DNA of 64,000 bases, taken from the NCBI RefSeq assembly GCF_900103585.1, contig NZ_FNHV01000011.1, positions 1 to 64,000 of the forward strand. The letters are read 5' to 3'. Below are positions 25,266 through 36,378 of the stretch, piece by piece. Position numbers and translations under genes: made by a program. Below the pieces are notes generated by a model. It had not been told where the DNA came from and did no database searches. It saw only the letters and a program-made list of their open reading frames with translations. How positions within the stretch are numbered: position 1 is the stretch's first letter; each line of letters opens with the position of its first letter. The DNA is from Streptomyces sp. cf386 (GTDB lineage Bacteria; Actinomycetota; Actinomycetes; Streptomycetales; Streptomycetaceae).

Positions 25266-26002
25266 GCACGACAGCGGGCGGCACCGGGCACACGGACAGG
25301 GGTGACAGGGGCACGGACGGGGATTCCGCGGAGATCGGACCCGACCGCCCCGGACCCACACCGGTCCGGGGGACCATACAGGCGGCGTTCACGGCGGTGG
25401 CCGTGGTCGTCGCCCTCGCCCTTTTCGTCTCCTCGTGCGCCACCGGCGGCACCGGCGCCCGCGATGAGGGACCGGCACACGCCGACCTGGCGGGCGGCTC
25501 GGCCGTCTCGTCGTCGCGCGCTCCCATGGCCACGCCCTCCGCCTCGGCCGCCCCGGACCCGATGCAGGCCGTCCGCCTGGTCAAGGCGGACCCCAAGGTC
25601 TCGGGGCAGGTCAAGCGCGAACTGCAGCCGTGCGTGTCCGACGACTATCCCGTCGACGTGTCGTACGGCGAACTGACCGGCGGACCGGCGGAGGACATCG
25701 TGGTCAACGTCCTGTCCTGCGGCGATTCGGTCGGCGTCGCCTCGTACGTCTACCAGGAGCAGGACGGCGAGTACCGCAATGTGTTCCAGGCCGAGGAGCC
25801 TCCGGTCTACGCGGAGATCGACCACGGCTATCTGGTGGTGACCGAGCAGGTGTACGCGAAGGACGACGCGCTGTCGAACCCGTCCAGCGAGAACGTGATC
25901 TCATACCTGTGGAAGTCCGGCCGCTTCGTCCGGGAGGACGCCACGCGCACCGAATACGGCAACCTCGGCGGAGGCGACGAGTCGGCGGCGCCCGACGGCT
26001 GA
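25253..26002 (+). CDS. cseA: CseA lipoprotein, negative modulator of the SigE system
   Basis: A 249-residue lipoprotein. A cytoplasmic N-terminal stretch of ~40 Gly/Asp-rich residues precedes the membrane segment AFTAVAVVVALALFVSSC, whose VSSC is the lipobox. The rest is extracytoplasmic, with one likely disulfide (LQPCVSDD, NVLSCGDS). Translation appears to start at TTG 25253, 13 bp inside sigE, with GAGGAG 8 bases upstream; no in-frame ATG or GTG suits better. In S. coelicolor loss of CseA raises sigE expression. Confidence 0.88.
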   Translation: MRGLGTTAGGTGHTDRGDRGTDGDSAEIGPDRPGPTPVRGTIQAAFTAVAVVVALALFVSSCATGGTGARDEGPAHADLAGGSAVSSSRAPMATPSASAAPDPMQAVRLVKADPKVSGQVKRELQPCVSDDYPVDVSYGELTGGPAEDIVVNVLSCGDSVGVASYVYQEQDGEYRNVFQAEEPPVYAEIDHGYLVVTEQVYAKDDALSNPSSENVISYLWKSGRFVREDATRTEYGNLGGGDESAAPDG

Positions 26003-26104
26003 GGCGGCGCGCGCCCCTGAGACACAGACACCACACGTCACACCGCCAGAAGCGCACGACACACGGCATACGGCACACGGCATACGAGGACTGAGAGCAC
26101 CGGG

Positions 26105-26809
26105 ATGGCAGAACAGACCCACGTCCTGTTCGTCGAGGACGACGACGTCATCCGCGAGGCCACCCAACTCGCCCTGGAGCGGGACGGCTTCGCGGTCACC
26201 GCCATGCCCGACGGGCTGTCCGGCCTGGAGGCGTTCCGGACGAACCGGCCGGACATCGCGTTGCTGGACGTCATGGTCCCGGGCCTGGACGGGGTCAGCC
26301 TGTGCCGCCGTATCCGCGACGAGTCGACCGTGCCGGTGATCATGCTCTCGGCGCGGGCGGACTCGATCGACGTGGTGCTGGGCCTGGAGGCGGGCGCGGA
26401 CGACTACGTGACCAAGCCGTTCGACGGTGCCGTCCTGGTCGCGCGGATCCGTGCGGTGCTGCGCCGCTTCGGGCACGCGAGCGGCGGCGACCGGATGGAG
26501 GAGGCCGTGGCGGCCTCCAACGGCGGAATGCTGTCCTTCGGTGACCTGGAGGTCGACACCGAGGGCATGGAGGTGCGCCGGGGCGGGCAGCCGGTCGGGC
26601 TCACCCCGACCGAGATGCGACTCCTGCTGGAGTTCTCCTCGGCGCCGGGCACGGTGCTGTCGCGGGACAAGCTGCTGGAGCGCGTGTGGGACTACGGCTG
26701 GGGCGGGGACACCCGGGTCGTCGATGTCCATGTGCAGCGGCTGCGGCAGAAGATCGGCCAGGACCGCATCGAGACGGTCCGTGGCTTCGGCTACAAGCTG
26801 AAGGCCTGA
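26105..26809 (+). CDS. cseB: Response regulator CseB
   Basis: OmpR/PhoB-type regulator of 234 residues. Receiver: FVEDDDVIREATQLALERD, phospho-acceptor in IALLDVMVPGLDG, and ADDYVTKPFDG with the conserved Lys. The winged helix contains TPTEMRLLLEFSSAPGTVLS and the WDYGWGGDTRVVDVHVQRLR recognition region. It activates the sigE promoter upstream in S. coelicolor. It is third gene of the operon; the 102-bp gap after cseA contains small ACACGGCATACGG repeats. Confidence 0.95.
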   Translation: MAEQTHVLFVEDDDVIREATQLALERDGFAVTAMPDGLSGLEAFRTNRPDIALLDVMVPGLDGVSLCRRIRDESTVPVIMLSARADSIDVVLGLEAGADDYVTKPFDGAVLVARIRAVLRRFGHASGGDRMEEAVAASNGGMLSFGDLEVDTEGMEVRRGGQPVGLTPTEMRLLLEFSSAPGTVLSRDKLLERVWDYGWGGDTRVVDVHVQRLRQKIGQDRIETVRGFGYKLKA

Positions 26810-26820
26810 GCGGGGCGGGC

Positions 26821-28326
26821 ATGCGGGGGATGTTCAGACGCCCGGCTCCGTCCGGCGCAGGGCTCACGGACCCGGCGGACATCGCGGACACGCGCGTGAT
26901 GGGTCGTGCGGGCGCGGGTGTGAGCGGGCACATGGAAAGCCGCGTGGACAGCGGTGCGAACAGCCGGGTGGGCAGCCGTATGGGCAATCGGTCGGGTAGC
27001 CGTGCGGGCAGGCGGTCGAGCAGCCGGGTGGCCATTCGTACGGGGCTGAGGTGGAAGCTGAGTGCGGCGATCGCGCTGGTCGGCACGCTCGTGGCGGTCG
27101 TGCTGAGCCTGGTCGTGCACAACCAGGCCCGGGTCTCGATGCTGGACAGCGCGCGCGACCTCGCGGACGAGCGCATCCAGATCGCCCAGCGCAGCTACGA
27201 GCAGTCCAAGCGGCTGAACTTCCCCAACGCCACGATCGACGACCCGGCCCTGCCGGCGGCGCTGCGGGACAAGGTCGAGGAGGGCCGGCGGGCGACGTAT
27301 GTGACGGACACGCCGAGCGGGGCGCCCGACATCTGGGCCGCCGTACCGCTCAACGACGGGAGTGTCCTGTCGCTGCGCACCGGCTGGACCGACCGCAGCG
27401 AGCACATCCTCAACCGCCTCGACCAGGCCATGATCATCGGCTCCATCTCGGTCGTCCTCGGCGGCAGCGCACTCGGTGTGCTCATCGGCGGGCAGCTCTC
27501 GCGCCGGCTGCGCAAGGCGGCCGCCGCGGCGAACCAGGTCGCGAGCGGGGAGTCGGACGTCCGGGTACGCGACGCCATCGGGGGTGTCGTACGGGATGAG
27601 ACCGACGACCTCGCGAGCGCGGTGGACGCCATGGCGGACGCGTTGCAGCAGCGGCTGGACGCGGAGCGCCGGGTCACCGCGGACATCGCGCACGAGCTGC
27701 GTACGCCGGTGACCGGACTGCTGACGGCGGCCGAGTTGCTGCCTCCGGGTCGGCCCACCGAGCTGGTGCTGGACCGGGCGAAGGCCATGCGCACGCTCGT
27801 CGAGGACGTCCTGGAGGTGGCCCGGCTGGACAGCGCCTCGGAGCGGGCCGAGTTGCAGGACATCATGCTGGGCGAGTTCGTCAGCCGGCGGGTCGCGGCG
27901 AAGGACCCCTCGATCGAGGTGCGGGTCGTCCATGAGTCGGCGGTCACGACCGACCCTCGGCGGCTGGAGCGGGTGCTGTTCAACCTGCTGGCCAACGCGG
28001 CACGGCACGCCAAGCCGCCGATCCAGGTCACGGTCGAGGGCCGGGTCATCCGGGTCCGCGACCACGGCCCCGGGTTCCCGGAGGACCTGCTCGCCGACGG
28101 CCCGAGCCGCTTCCGCACGGGCAGCAGCGACCGCTCGGGGCACGGCCACGGCCTCGGTCTGACCATCGCGGCAGGTCAGGCCCGGGTGCTGGGCGCCCGA
28201 CTGACCTTCCGCAACGTCCGCCCGGCGGGCGCCCCGGAGCATGTGCGGGCGGAGGGCGCGGTGGCCGTGCTCTGGCTGCCGGAGCACGCGCCGACGAACA
28301 CGGGGAGCTACCCGATGCTGCCGTAG
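26821..28326 (+). CDS. cseC: Sensor histidine kinase CseC
   Basis: A 501-residue OmpR-type sensor kinase. Residues ~1-70 are a Ser/Arg/Gly-rich tail (repeats of the form NRxGSRxGNR), unusual in a kinase. The first membrane helix is LSAAIALVGTLVAVVLSLVV; the short extracytoplasmic loop runs to the second helix, IIGSISVVLGGSALGVLIGG. HAMP and then the H-box TADIAHELRTPVTGLLTAAE, the N-box NLLANAARHAK and the G-box HGLGLTIAAGQA follow. It responds to cell-wall damage and phosphorylates CseB. Confidence 0.95.
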   Translation: MRGMFRRPAPSGAGLTDPADIADTRVMGRAGAGVSGHMESRVDSGANSRVGSRMGNRSGSRAGRRSSSRVAIRTGLRWKLSAAIALVGTLVAVVLSLVVHNQARVSMLDSARDLADERIQIAQRSYEQSKRLNFPNATIDDPALPAALRDKVEEGRRATYVTDTPSGAPDIWAAVPLNDGSVLSLRTGWTDRSEHILNRLDQAMIIGSISVVLGGSALGVLIGGQLSRRLRKAAAAANQVASGESDVRVRDAIGGVVRDETDDLASAVDAMADALQQRLDAERRVTADIAHELRTPVTGLLTAAELLPPGRPTELVLDRAKAMRTLVEDVLEVARLDSASERAELQDIMLGEFVSRRVAAKDPSIEVRVVHESAVTTDPRRLERVLFNLLANAARHAKPPIQVTVEGRVIRVRDHGPGFPEDLLADGPSRFRTGSSDRSGHGHGLGLTIAAGQARVLGARLTFRNVRPAGAPEHVRAEGAVAVLWLPEHAPTNTGSYPMLP

Positions 28327-28358
28327 CGGCGCCTTGGCCCCTTACTGCCGCGGTGGGC

Positions 28359-28793
28359 TCACCCGAACGACTTGGAGAAGTCGAGCTCCTCGCTCCGCTC
28401 GGTCAGCGAGTACCAGTTGCCGTTGTCGTCGCGGAAGATCGCCTCGATGCCGTACGGCCGCTCCTGTGGCTCCTGGATGAACTCCACCCCTCGTGCCTTG
28501 AAGGTCTCGTAGTCCCCCCGGCAGTCATCGGTCCGGAACGCCCCGGCTCCGATGACCCCCTTCCCGACCAGCTTCTTCAACGCCTCGGAGGACTCGGGGT
28601 CGAGCCCCGGCCCGTCAAGGCTCATCAGCGCGAGCTCGACATCCGGCTGGTCCTTGGCGCCCACGGTGACCCATCGCATGTCGCCCATGGAGAGATCGTT
28701 CCGCACCTCGAAGCCGATCTTCTCGGTGAAGAACGCCTTGGTCCGCTGCTGGTCGAACGTCCATACGGTGGTGATGCCCAGGCCCTTGATCAT
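28359..28793 (-). CDS. VOC (glyoxalase/bleomycin-resistance fold) protein
   Basis: A 144-residue VOC-superfamily protein made of two beta-alpha-beta-beta-beta units: KGLGITTVWTFDQQRTKAFF at the start and GVEFIQEPQERPYGIEAIFR near the end. Putative metal-site residues His/Glu are not clear, so enzymatic activity is uncertain. It lies 58 bp downstream of the AraC-type gene on the same strand, a frequent pairing in Actinobacteria. Confidence 0.85.
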   Translation of the reverse strand: MIKGLGITTVWTFDQQRTKAFFTEKIGFEVRNDLSMGDMRWVTVGAKDQPDVELALMSLDGPGLDPESSEALKKLVGKGVIGAGAFRTDDCRGDYETFKARGVEFIQEPQERPYGIEAIFRDDNGNWYSLTERSEELDFSKSFG

Positions 28794-28851
28794 GACGCTC
28801 TCCCGTGCTCAGGTTCGCTGTTCCTTTCCGTCACGGTAGGCAGCGGGTCTG

Positions 28852-29289
28852 TCAGCGCGCTTCTCCAGAGTTGCTCTCCTGCGCCCCGGGCTCCTCCCGC
28901 CGCCGGAACCCGCCGGCCCACAGCATCGCGTAGCACCCCGGTATCAGCGCGGCTCCGCGACCGACGTGCTTCTCCCGGTACTCGCTGGGGGCCAGTCCGG
29001 TCCGTGCCTTGAACTTCGCGGAGAACGTGCCGAGGCTGCTGAAGCCGACCAGATGGCAGATCTCCGTCACGGTCAGATTCGCTGCCCGTAGATACTCCTC
29101 GGCCCGCTCGATCCGCCGGTGCGTCAGATACTGCCCGGGCGTCTCGCCGTACGCCGCCTTGAAGGCCCGTACGAAGTGATACCGCGAGTACCCGGCATGC
29201 GCGGCGACGGCGGCCAGATCGAGCCCTGGGTCGGCCCAGTCCCGGTCCATGGCGTCCTTGGCCAGCCGCAGCTGCCGCGTCTTGTCCAT
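28852..29289 (-). CDS. Short AraC-family transcriptional regulator
   Basis: A 145-residue protein that is little more than the two-HTH AraC DNA-binding domain: LDLAAVAAHAGYSRYHFVRA as first HTH and LTVTEICHLVGFSSLGTFSA as the second. It lacks an effector-binding domain. Start ATG 29289 was chosen because the domain begins there. It probably regulates itself and the downstream VOC gene. Confidence 0.85.
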   Translation of the reverse strand: MDKTRQLRLAKDAMDRDWADPGLDLAAVAAHAGYSRYHFVRAFKAAYGETPGQYLTHRRIERAEEYLRAANLTVTEICHLVGFSSLGTFSAKFKARTGLAPSEYREKHVGRGAALIPGCYAMLWAGGFRRREEPGAQESNSGEAR

Positions 29290-29376
29290 GCAGCCGATGG
29301 TGGCACGGCCCACTGACAGGACCCCCGGGCGGCGATCCACCCGGGGGTCCTGCGCGTGCCGCTTTCCCGCGGCGGC

Positions 29377-30921
29377 CTACTCCTTCGGCTCCGCCCCCTT
29401 GAGCGGTACCTCCTTCACGAACACGGCCGCCACCAGGGACAGCACGGCGATCACGGCCCCCAGCAGGAACGCCGAGTGTGTCCCGGCCGACACCGCGTGC
29501 TGGTACGCGTCCTGCACCGCGTCCGGCAGCTTCGCGAGGCTCGCCGCGTCCAGCTGCGCCGACTGCTCGGTCACCTTCGAACCGAGTGACCCGGACCGCT
29601 CGGACATGACGTCCTGCACCCGGTTGTTGAACAGCGCGCCCATGATCGCGACGCCGAACGAGGAGCCGAGCGTACGGAAGAGCGTGGTGGACGAGGACGC
29701 GACGCCCATGTCCTTCATCTCGACGCTGTTCTGCGCGACCAGCATGGTGATCTGCATCAGGCAGCCCATGCCGAAGCCGACCGCGGCCATGAACACCCCG
29801 GAGGTGAAGCGGCTGGTCCCGGTGTCCATCGTCGACAGCAGGTACAGCCCGACGACCATCAGCACGCTGCCGACGATCGGGAACACCTTGTAGCGCCCGG
29901 TGTTCGTGGTCACCCGCCCCGCGACCATCGAGGTGACCAGCATCGCGCCGAGCATCGGCAGCAGGAGCAGCCCGGAGTTGGTGGCGGAGGCTCCCTGCAC
30001 CGACTGCTGGTACAGCGGCAGGAAGAGCGTCGCGCCGAACATCACGAACCCGGTGATGAAGCCGATCAGGGACATCAGGGTGAAGTTCCGGCTGCGGAAG
30101 ATGTGCAGCGGGACCACCGGCTCCGCGGCCCTGGTCTGCCAGAACACGAACCCGACGAGCGAGGCGACGCCGATCCCGATGAGCTCCATGATCCGCGCCG
30201 ACGTCCAGGCGTACTCCGTACCGCCCCACGTGGTGACCAGCACGATCGCCGTGATCCCGACGGTCAGCAGCGCGGCGCCGAGATAGTCGATCCGCGCCTT
30301 CGCCCGCTTCTTCGGCAGATGCAGTACGGCACTGATCGCGGCGAGCGCGACGACGCCGAGCGGCAGGTTGATGTAGAACGCCCAGCGCCAGCCCCAGTGG
30401 TCGGTGATGGTGCCGCCGACCAGCGGCCCGCCGATCATCGCCAGCGCCATCACGCCGGCCATCATGCCCTGGTACTTGCCCCGCTCCCGCGGCGGAATCA
30501 GATCGCCGATGATCGCCATGACACCGACCATCAGACCGCCGGCGCCGAGCCCCTGCACCGCCCGGAACGCGATCAGCTGCCCCATGTCCTGGGCCATGCC
30601 GCTGAGCGCGGAGCCGATCAGGAACAGCACGATCGACGACATGAAGACGCCCTTGCGGCCGTACATGTCGCCGAGCTTGCCCCACAGGGGGGTGGAGGCC
30701 GCGGTGGCCAGCGTGTACGCCGTGACGACCCAGGACAGATGCTCCAGACCGCCGAGTTCGCCCACGATCGTCGGCATCGCGGTGCCCACGATCATGTTGT
30801 CGAGCATCGCCAGCATCATCGTGATCATCAGCGCGAGCAGCACGACCCGTACGCTCTTGGGCTGCTTGTCCGCTTGCGCCGCCTGATCCGGCCCTGTGTC
30901 CACTGCCAGTGTGTCCGCCAT
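29377..30921 (-). CDS. DHA2-family (EmrB/QacA-type) 14-helix drug exporter
   Basis: A 514-residue MFS exporter. Motif A is GKLGDMYGRKG, motif C of antiporters appears as LGAGGLMVGVMAIIGDL, and about 14 hydrophobic segments follow. ATG 30921 is set by GGGGGAG upstream; a GTG three codons earlier is too close to that site. It is divergent from a TetR repressor gene, with two related palindromes between them, so expression is probably induced by an exported compound. Confidence 0.93.
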   Translation of the reverse strand: MADTLAVDTGPDQAAQADKQPKSVRVVLLALMITMMLAMLDNMIVGTAMPTIVGELGGLEHLSWVVTAYTLATAASTPLWGKLGDMYGRKGVFMSSIVLFLIGSALSGMAQDMGQLIAFRAVQGLGAGGLMVGVMAIIGDLIPPRERGKYQGMMAGVMALAMIGGPLVGGTITDHWGWRWAFYINLPLGVVALAAISAVLHLPKKRAKARIDYLGAALLTVGITAIVLVTTWGGTEYAWTSARIMELIGIGVASLVGFVFWQTRAAEPVVPLHIFRSRNFTLMSLIGFITGFVMFGATLFLPLYQQSVQGASATNSGLLLLPMLGAMLVTSMVAGRVTTNTGRYKVFPIVGSVLMVVGLYLLSTMDTGTSRFTSGVFMAAVGFGMGCLMQITMLVAQNSVEMKDMGVASSSTTLFRTLGSSFGVAIMGALFNNRVQDVMSERSGSLGSKVTEQSAQLDAASLAKLPDAVQDAYQHAVSAGTHSAFLLGAVIAVLSLVAAVFVKEVPLKGAEPKE

Positions 30922-30940
30922 GGTTCCCACTCCCCCGGCT

Positions 30941-31013
30941 ACTTACTTGCCGCCCGGCTAGTTGTCTACACTCAGGGAAGGTAGGGGCGTAACTAGCCGG
31001 GCGTCAAGTAAGT
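30941..31013. promoter_or_regulatory. Two inverted copies of an operator-like palindrome between the MFS and TetR genes
   Basis: Arms 30941-30963 and 30991-31013 are reverse complements with one mismatch in 23. Each arm alone contains a near palindrome, ACTTGCCGCCCGGCTAGT on the left and its match (ACTTGACGCCCGGCTAGT, minus strand) on the right. On the minus strand TTGACG (in the right arm) and CTACCT lie 17 bp apart, a fair promoter for the exporter. Two repressor sites covering two divergent promoters is the simplest reading. Confidence 0.7.
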
Positions 31014-31039
31014 TTTATGGAAAGCCGAGGAGTACGAGG

Positions 31040-31627
31040 ATGGGTGGCACCATGGACGGCACCAAGCAGCGGCGCCGCGGGAACACCCGCCAGCGCATCC
31101 AGGACGTGGCCCTCGAACTCTTCGCCGAGCAGGGCTACGAGAAGACCTCTCTGCGCGAGATCGCCGAGCGCCTGGAGGTCACGAAAGCGGCCTTGTACTA
31201 CCACTTCAAGACCAAGGAAGAGATCATCGTCAGTCTCTTCGAGGATCTGACGAAGCCGATCGAGGAGCTGATCGAGTGGGGCAGGCGGCAGCCGCACTCA
31301 CTCGACACGAAGCAGGAGATCGTACGCCGCTACAGCAAGGCCCTGACCGACGCGGAGCCGCTGTTCCGGTTCATGCAGGAGAACCAGGCGACGGTCCGCG
31401 AGCTGAGCATCGGCGAGATGTTCAAGAACCGCATGCTCGGCATGCGCGACATCATCATCGATCCGGACGCCGACATGGTCGACCAGGTCCGCTGCATCAG
31501 CGCGCTGTTCACCATGCATGCCGGGATGTTCGTCATGAAGGATCTCGAAGGCGACCCCGAGGAAAAGCGCAAGGCCATCCTTGAGGTCGCCACGGACCTG
31601 ATCACCCAGGCACACAAGGGCGCCTGA
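31040..31627 (+). CDS. TetR-family repressor of the divergent exporter
   Basis: A 195-residue TetR protein. The HTH reads QRIQDVALELFAEQGYEKTS followed by LREIAERLEVTKAALYYHFK, very close to consensus. The C-terminal domain is helical. ATG 31040 is preceded by GAGGAG at 31026. It faces the DHA2 exporter gene across a 118-bp region with two matching palindromes, so it most likely represses both. The ligand is unknown. Confidence 0.92.
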   Translation: MGGTMDGTKQRRRGNTRQRIQDVALELFAEQGYEKTSLREIAERLEVTKAALYYHFKTKEEIIVSLFEDLTKPIEELIEWGRRQPHSLDTKQEIVRRYSKALTDAEPLFRFMQENQATVRELSIGEMFKNRMLGMRDIIIDPDADMVDQVRCISALFTMHAGMFVMKDLEGDPEEKRKAILEVATDLITQAHKGA

Positions 31628-31640
31628 AGGGCTCGGTCAC

Positions 31641-32234
31641 TCAGATCGTCAGCCCCTTGGCCCGCAGGAAGGCCACGGGGTCGATCGCGGAGCCGAAGTT
31701 GGCGGTCTTACGGATCTCGAAGTGCAGGTGCGGCCCGCTGGAGTTGCCGGTGTTGCCGGACTTGGCTATCTGCTGACCGGTCTTGACGACCTGGCCGATC
31801 TTCACGTCGACGCGCGACAGGTGGGCGTACTGGGAGAACGTCCCGTTGCCGTGCTTGATGACGACGGCGTTGCCGTACGCGGGTCCGTCACCGGCGCCGT
31901 TGCCGCCGGCCTTGACGACCGTGCCGCCGTGCGCGGCCACGACCTGGGTGCCGCTGGGGACGGCGAAGTCCTGCCCGCTGTGGGTGGACTGCCACATGCC
32001 GCCGGCCTGCGCGTAGCTGGCGGACTTCGTGTACTTCTTCACCGGGCTCACCCAGGACGCGGCGACGGACTGCGCCTGTACGGCGGTGGAGACACCGGTA
32101 GCGGAGGTCAGCTCGGCGGCGACCGCGCCTCCGGCGCCCAGCACGACCGAGGCCCCCAGGCCGGCGGCCACCACAGCGGCACGGGTGCGGAACGCGGACG
32201 TACGGGACGAACGGAAGGAGAAGCGCGGGGACAT
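31641..32234 (-). CDS. Secreted M23 (LytM-type) peptidase
   Basis: About 197 residues. A signal peptide with a basic N-terminus (SFRSSRTSAFRTR) and hydrophobic core (AAVVAAGLGASVVLGAGGAVA) is followed by the catalytic domain with zinc ligands in STHSGQDFAVPSG and GPHLHFEIRK. It should cleave peptidoglycan cross-bridges. ATG 32234 was chosen because TGAGG lies 6 bases upstream; an ATG at 32246 has no such site. It is convergent with the TetR gene and has a long upstream region. Confidence 0.9.
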   Translation of the reverse strand: MSPRFSFRSSRTSAFRTRAAVVAAGLGASVVLGAGGAVAAELTSATGVSTAVQAQSVAASWVSPVKKYTKSASYAQAGGMWQSTHSGQDFAVPSGTQVVAAHGGTVVKAGGNGAGDGPAYGNAVVIKHGNGTFSQYAHLSRVDVKIGQVVKTGQQIAKSGNTGNSSGPHLHFEIRKTANFGSAIDPVAFLRAKGLTI

Positions 32235-32727
32235 GCGAAACCTCATGGGGACGACGACAGAGAGAACCACCCGACGCATCAGTCGCTCGCCGGATGGCCA
32301 TCCCTTGGTAACCCCCGACCCCGCGAACCCCAAAACCCCTTATCTACGATGAAAGCTAGTACCCCGCCATAAAAATCACCGCATCTTGACAGAGCAGCCA
32401 TTCCGGACGAACCGGCACGGATACGGAAACCCCACAGTCGCTTCCTTGATATAAATCCCTTTTGTCCGAGCTGCCGTTTCCACTATTCCCGCTAGTAACG
32501 GACAAATCGCCTGTGCGGCATGTCACCGCCCAGCGCAATCAAGAGACCCCGGAATGTGACGGGCGCTACCCGGCCCTTCCGCCAACTCGTAACGAAATCC
32601 TGCGCAGTTATGTGAGCGACGCCTCAACATGAGCTACCGTCCGGTAACCCGCTGGTTCCCCACCAGCCACTCCCGCACACGAACATGCACGCGACAACCC
32701 GCGCACGTGACGTGAGAGGACCCCCAC
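32235..32727. other. Long, AT-rich divergent intergenic region
   Basis: Between the M23 peptidase and the HAD phosphatase no gene is visible. The stretch 32340-32500 is markedly richer in A/T than its surroundings, and contains TTGACA at 32385-32390 on the plus strand without a good -10 partner. I looked for the c-di-AMP (ydaO) riboswitch often found before wall-hydrolase genes and saw none of its conserved blocks. It presumably holds the promoters of both flanking genes. Confidence 0.5.
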
Positions 32728-33360
32728 ATGACGCTTCGCCCCTGGGCGCGCCGCATCGCGGTCAGCACCGCCTCCGCAGCCGCCCTCGTGGCCCTCGCGG
32801 TCCCCGCCGACGCGGCGACCACGACCGCGACGAGCACCTCCACCGCCACCACCGCAGCGGCTGCGGACGTCGACTACGACACCTGGCAGAAGGACTGCCG
32901 GGCGGTGATGGACCAGGCGCTGCCCGAACTGAAGCAGCGGATCGCGAGCACCAAGCCCGGTGAGAAGCAAGCGATCGTCTTCGACATCGACAACACGACC
33001 CTGGAGACGGACTTCGGCTTCAGCTACCCGCAGCCGGCCAACGGGCCGGTCCTGGAGGTCGCCAAGTACGCCCAGGAGCACGGCGTCTCCCTGTTCTTCG
33101 TGACCGCCCGCCCCGGCATCATCGCCTCGGTGACCGACTACAACCTCAAGCACGTCGGCTACCAGGTCTCCGGCCTCTATGTGCGGAACTTCATCGACCT
33201 CTTCAAGAACGTCGCGGACTACAAGACGGCCCAGCGCGTCGACATCGAGAAGAAGGGCTACACGATCATCGCGAACATCGGCAACAGCGCTACCGACCTG
33301 TCGGGCGGCCACGCCGAGAAGACGTACAAGCTGCCGGACTACAACGGCCAGTTGTCGTAG
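32728..33360 (+). CDS. Secreted HAD-family acid phosphatase
   Basis: A 210-residue exported protein. Signal peptide: RRIAVSTASAAALVALAVPA with likely cleavage after ADA. The HAD motif I FDIDNTTLETD (class B/acid-phosphatase type), motif II Thr in FFVTARPG and the later IIANIGNSATD are all present. It probably releases phosphate from organic esters outside the cell. The ribosome site AGAGGAC is at about 32714. A strong terminator follows. Confidence 0.9.
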   Translation: MTLRPWARRIAVSTASAAALVALAVPADAATTTATSTSTATTAAAADVDYDTWQKDCRAVMDQALPELKQRIASTKPGEKQAIVFDIDNTTLETDFGFSYPQPANGPVLEVAKYAQEHGVSLFFVTARPGIIASVTDYNLKHVGYQVSGLYVRNFIDLFKNVADYKTAQRVDIEKKGYTIIANIGNSATDLSGGHAEKTYKLPDYNGQLS

Positions 33361-33375
33361 AGCCCACGGCATGCC

Positions 33376-33409
33376 AAAGGGGCCGGTGCTCGAAAGCACC
33401 GGCCCCTTT
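33376..33409. terminator. Bidirectional terminator between the HAD phosphatase gene and clpC
   Basis: AAAGGGGCCGGTGCT pairs perfectly with its complement across a CGAA loop, with A and T runs at the two ends, so it should work in both directions between these converging genes. Confidence 0.92.
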
Positions 33410-33422
33410 CAGCTGTTGACGC

Positions 33423-35948
<2,526 letters not shown>

Positions 35949-36378
35949 CGTTAATCGCTCCTCAGAGCGGTCAGGCAGTGGGGGGAACTTCCCCTCCCTG
36001 TCCTTCCGCAGCTTAGTCCCGCAAGCGGGGACCGCTCATTCCAACTGCCGACACCGTCGATGGCCTCCTGACCCCGAACGCCGACATCTGCTCCAACCCG
36101 ATGGTGCGAGACGATGTTCCCGCAGGCCAGGTGGTTACCCTCACCATCACTACGCCGATGGCGAACGTGAGACCCACTGTCCTGCGTGTCGCCCCCTCCC
36201 ACTAGGGATGTCTTACCCGCTGGGACTGACACTCCATGCCGCGCCCCCCGGTTCCCTCCGCTACGGGCGAACAACCTTGCGCCTCCCCACACCCCCCGCA
36301 CGCCCCCTTTTCGACACTCTGCGCATCCGCTAGGACACCCAGCGTAACCCGCATGCTCTTTCGGCGGTTGCACTTGGC
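35949..36378 (-). promoter_or_regulatory. Divergent upstream region of clpC with a ClgR-like box
   Basis: The region has no gene. At 36152-36166 the minus strand reads GTTCGCCATCGGCGT, containing the dyad CGCC-GAT-GGCG; this resembles the GTTCGC...GCG site recognised by ClgR, the activator of clp genes in Streptomyces. It lies about 200 bp upstream of the clpC start. The -10 element was not located. Confidence 0.45.

Noticed and set aside
32235..32400. c-di-AMP (ydaO) riboswitch before the M23 peptidase gene
   Set aside because: Such genes often carry it, but none of its conserved blocks could be found in the leader.
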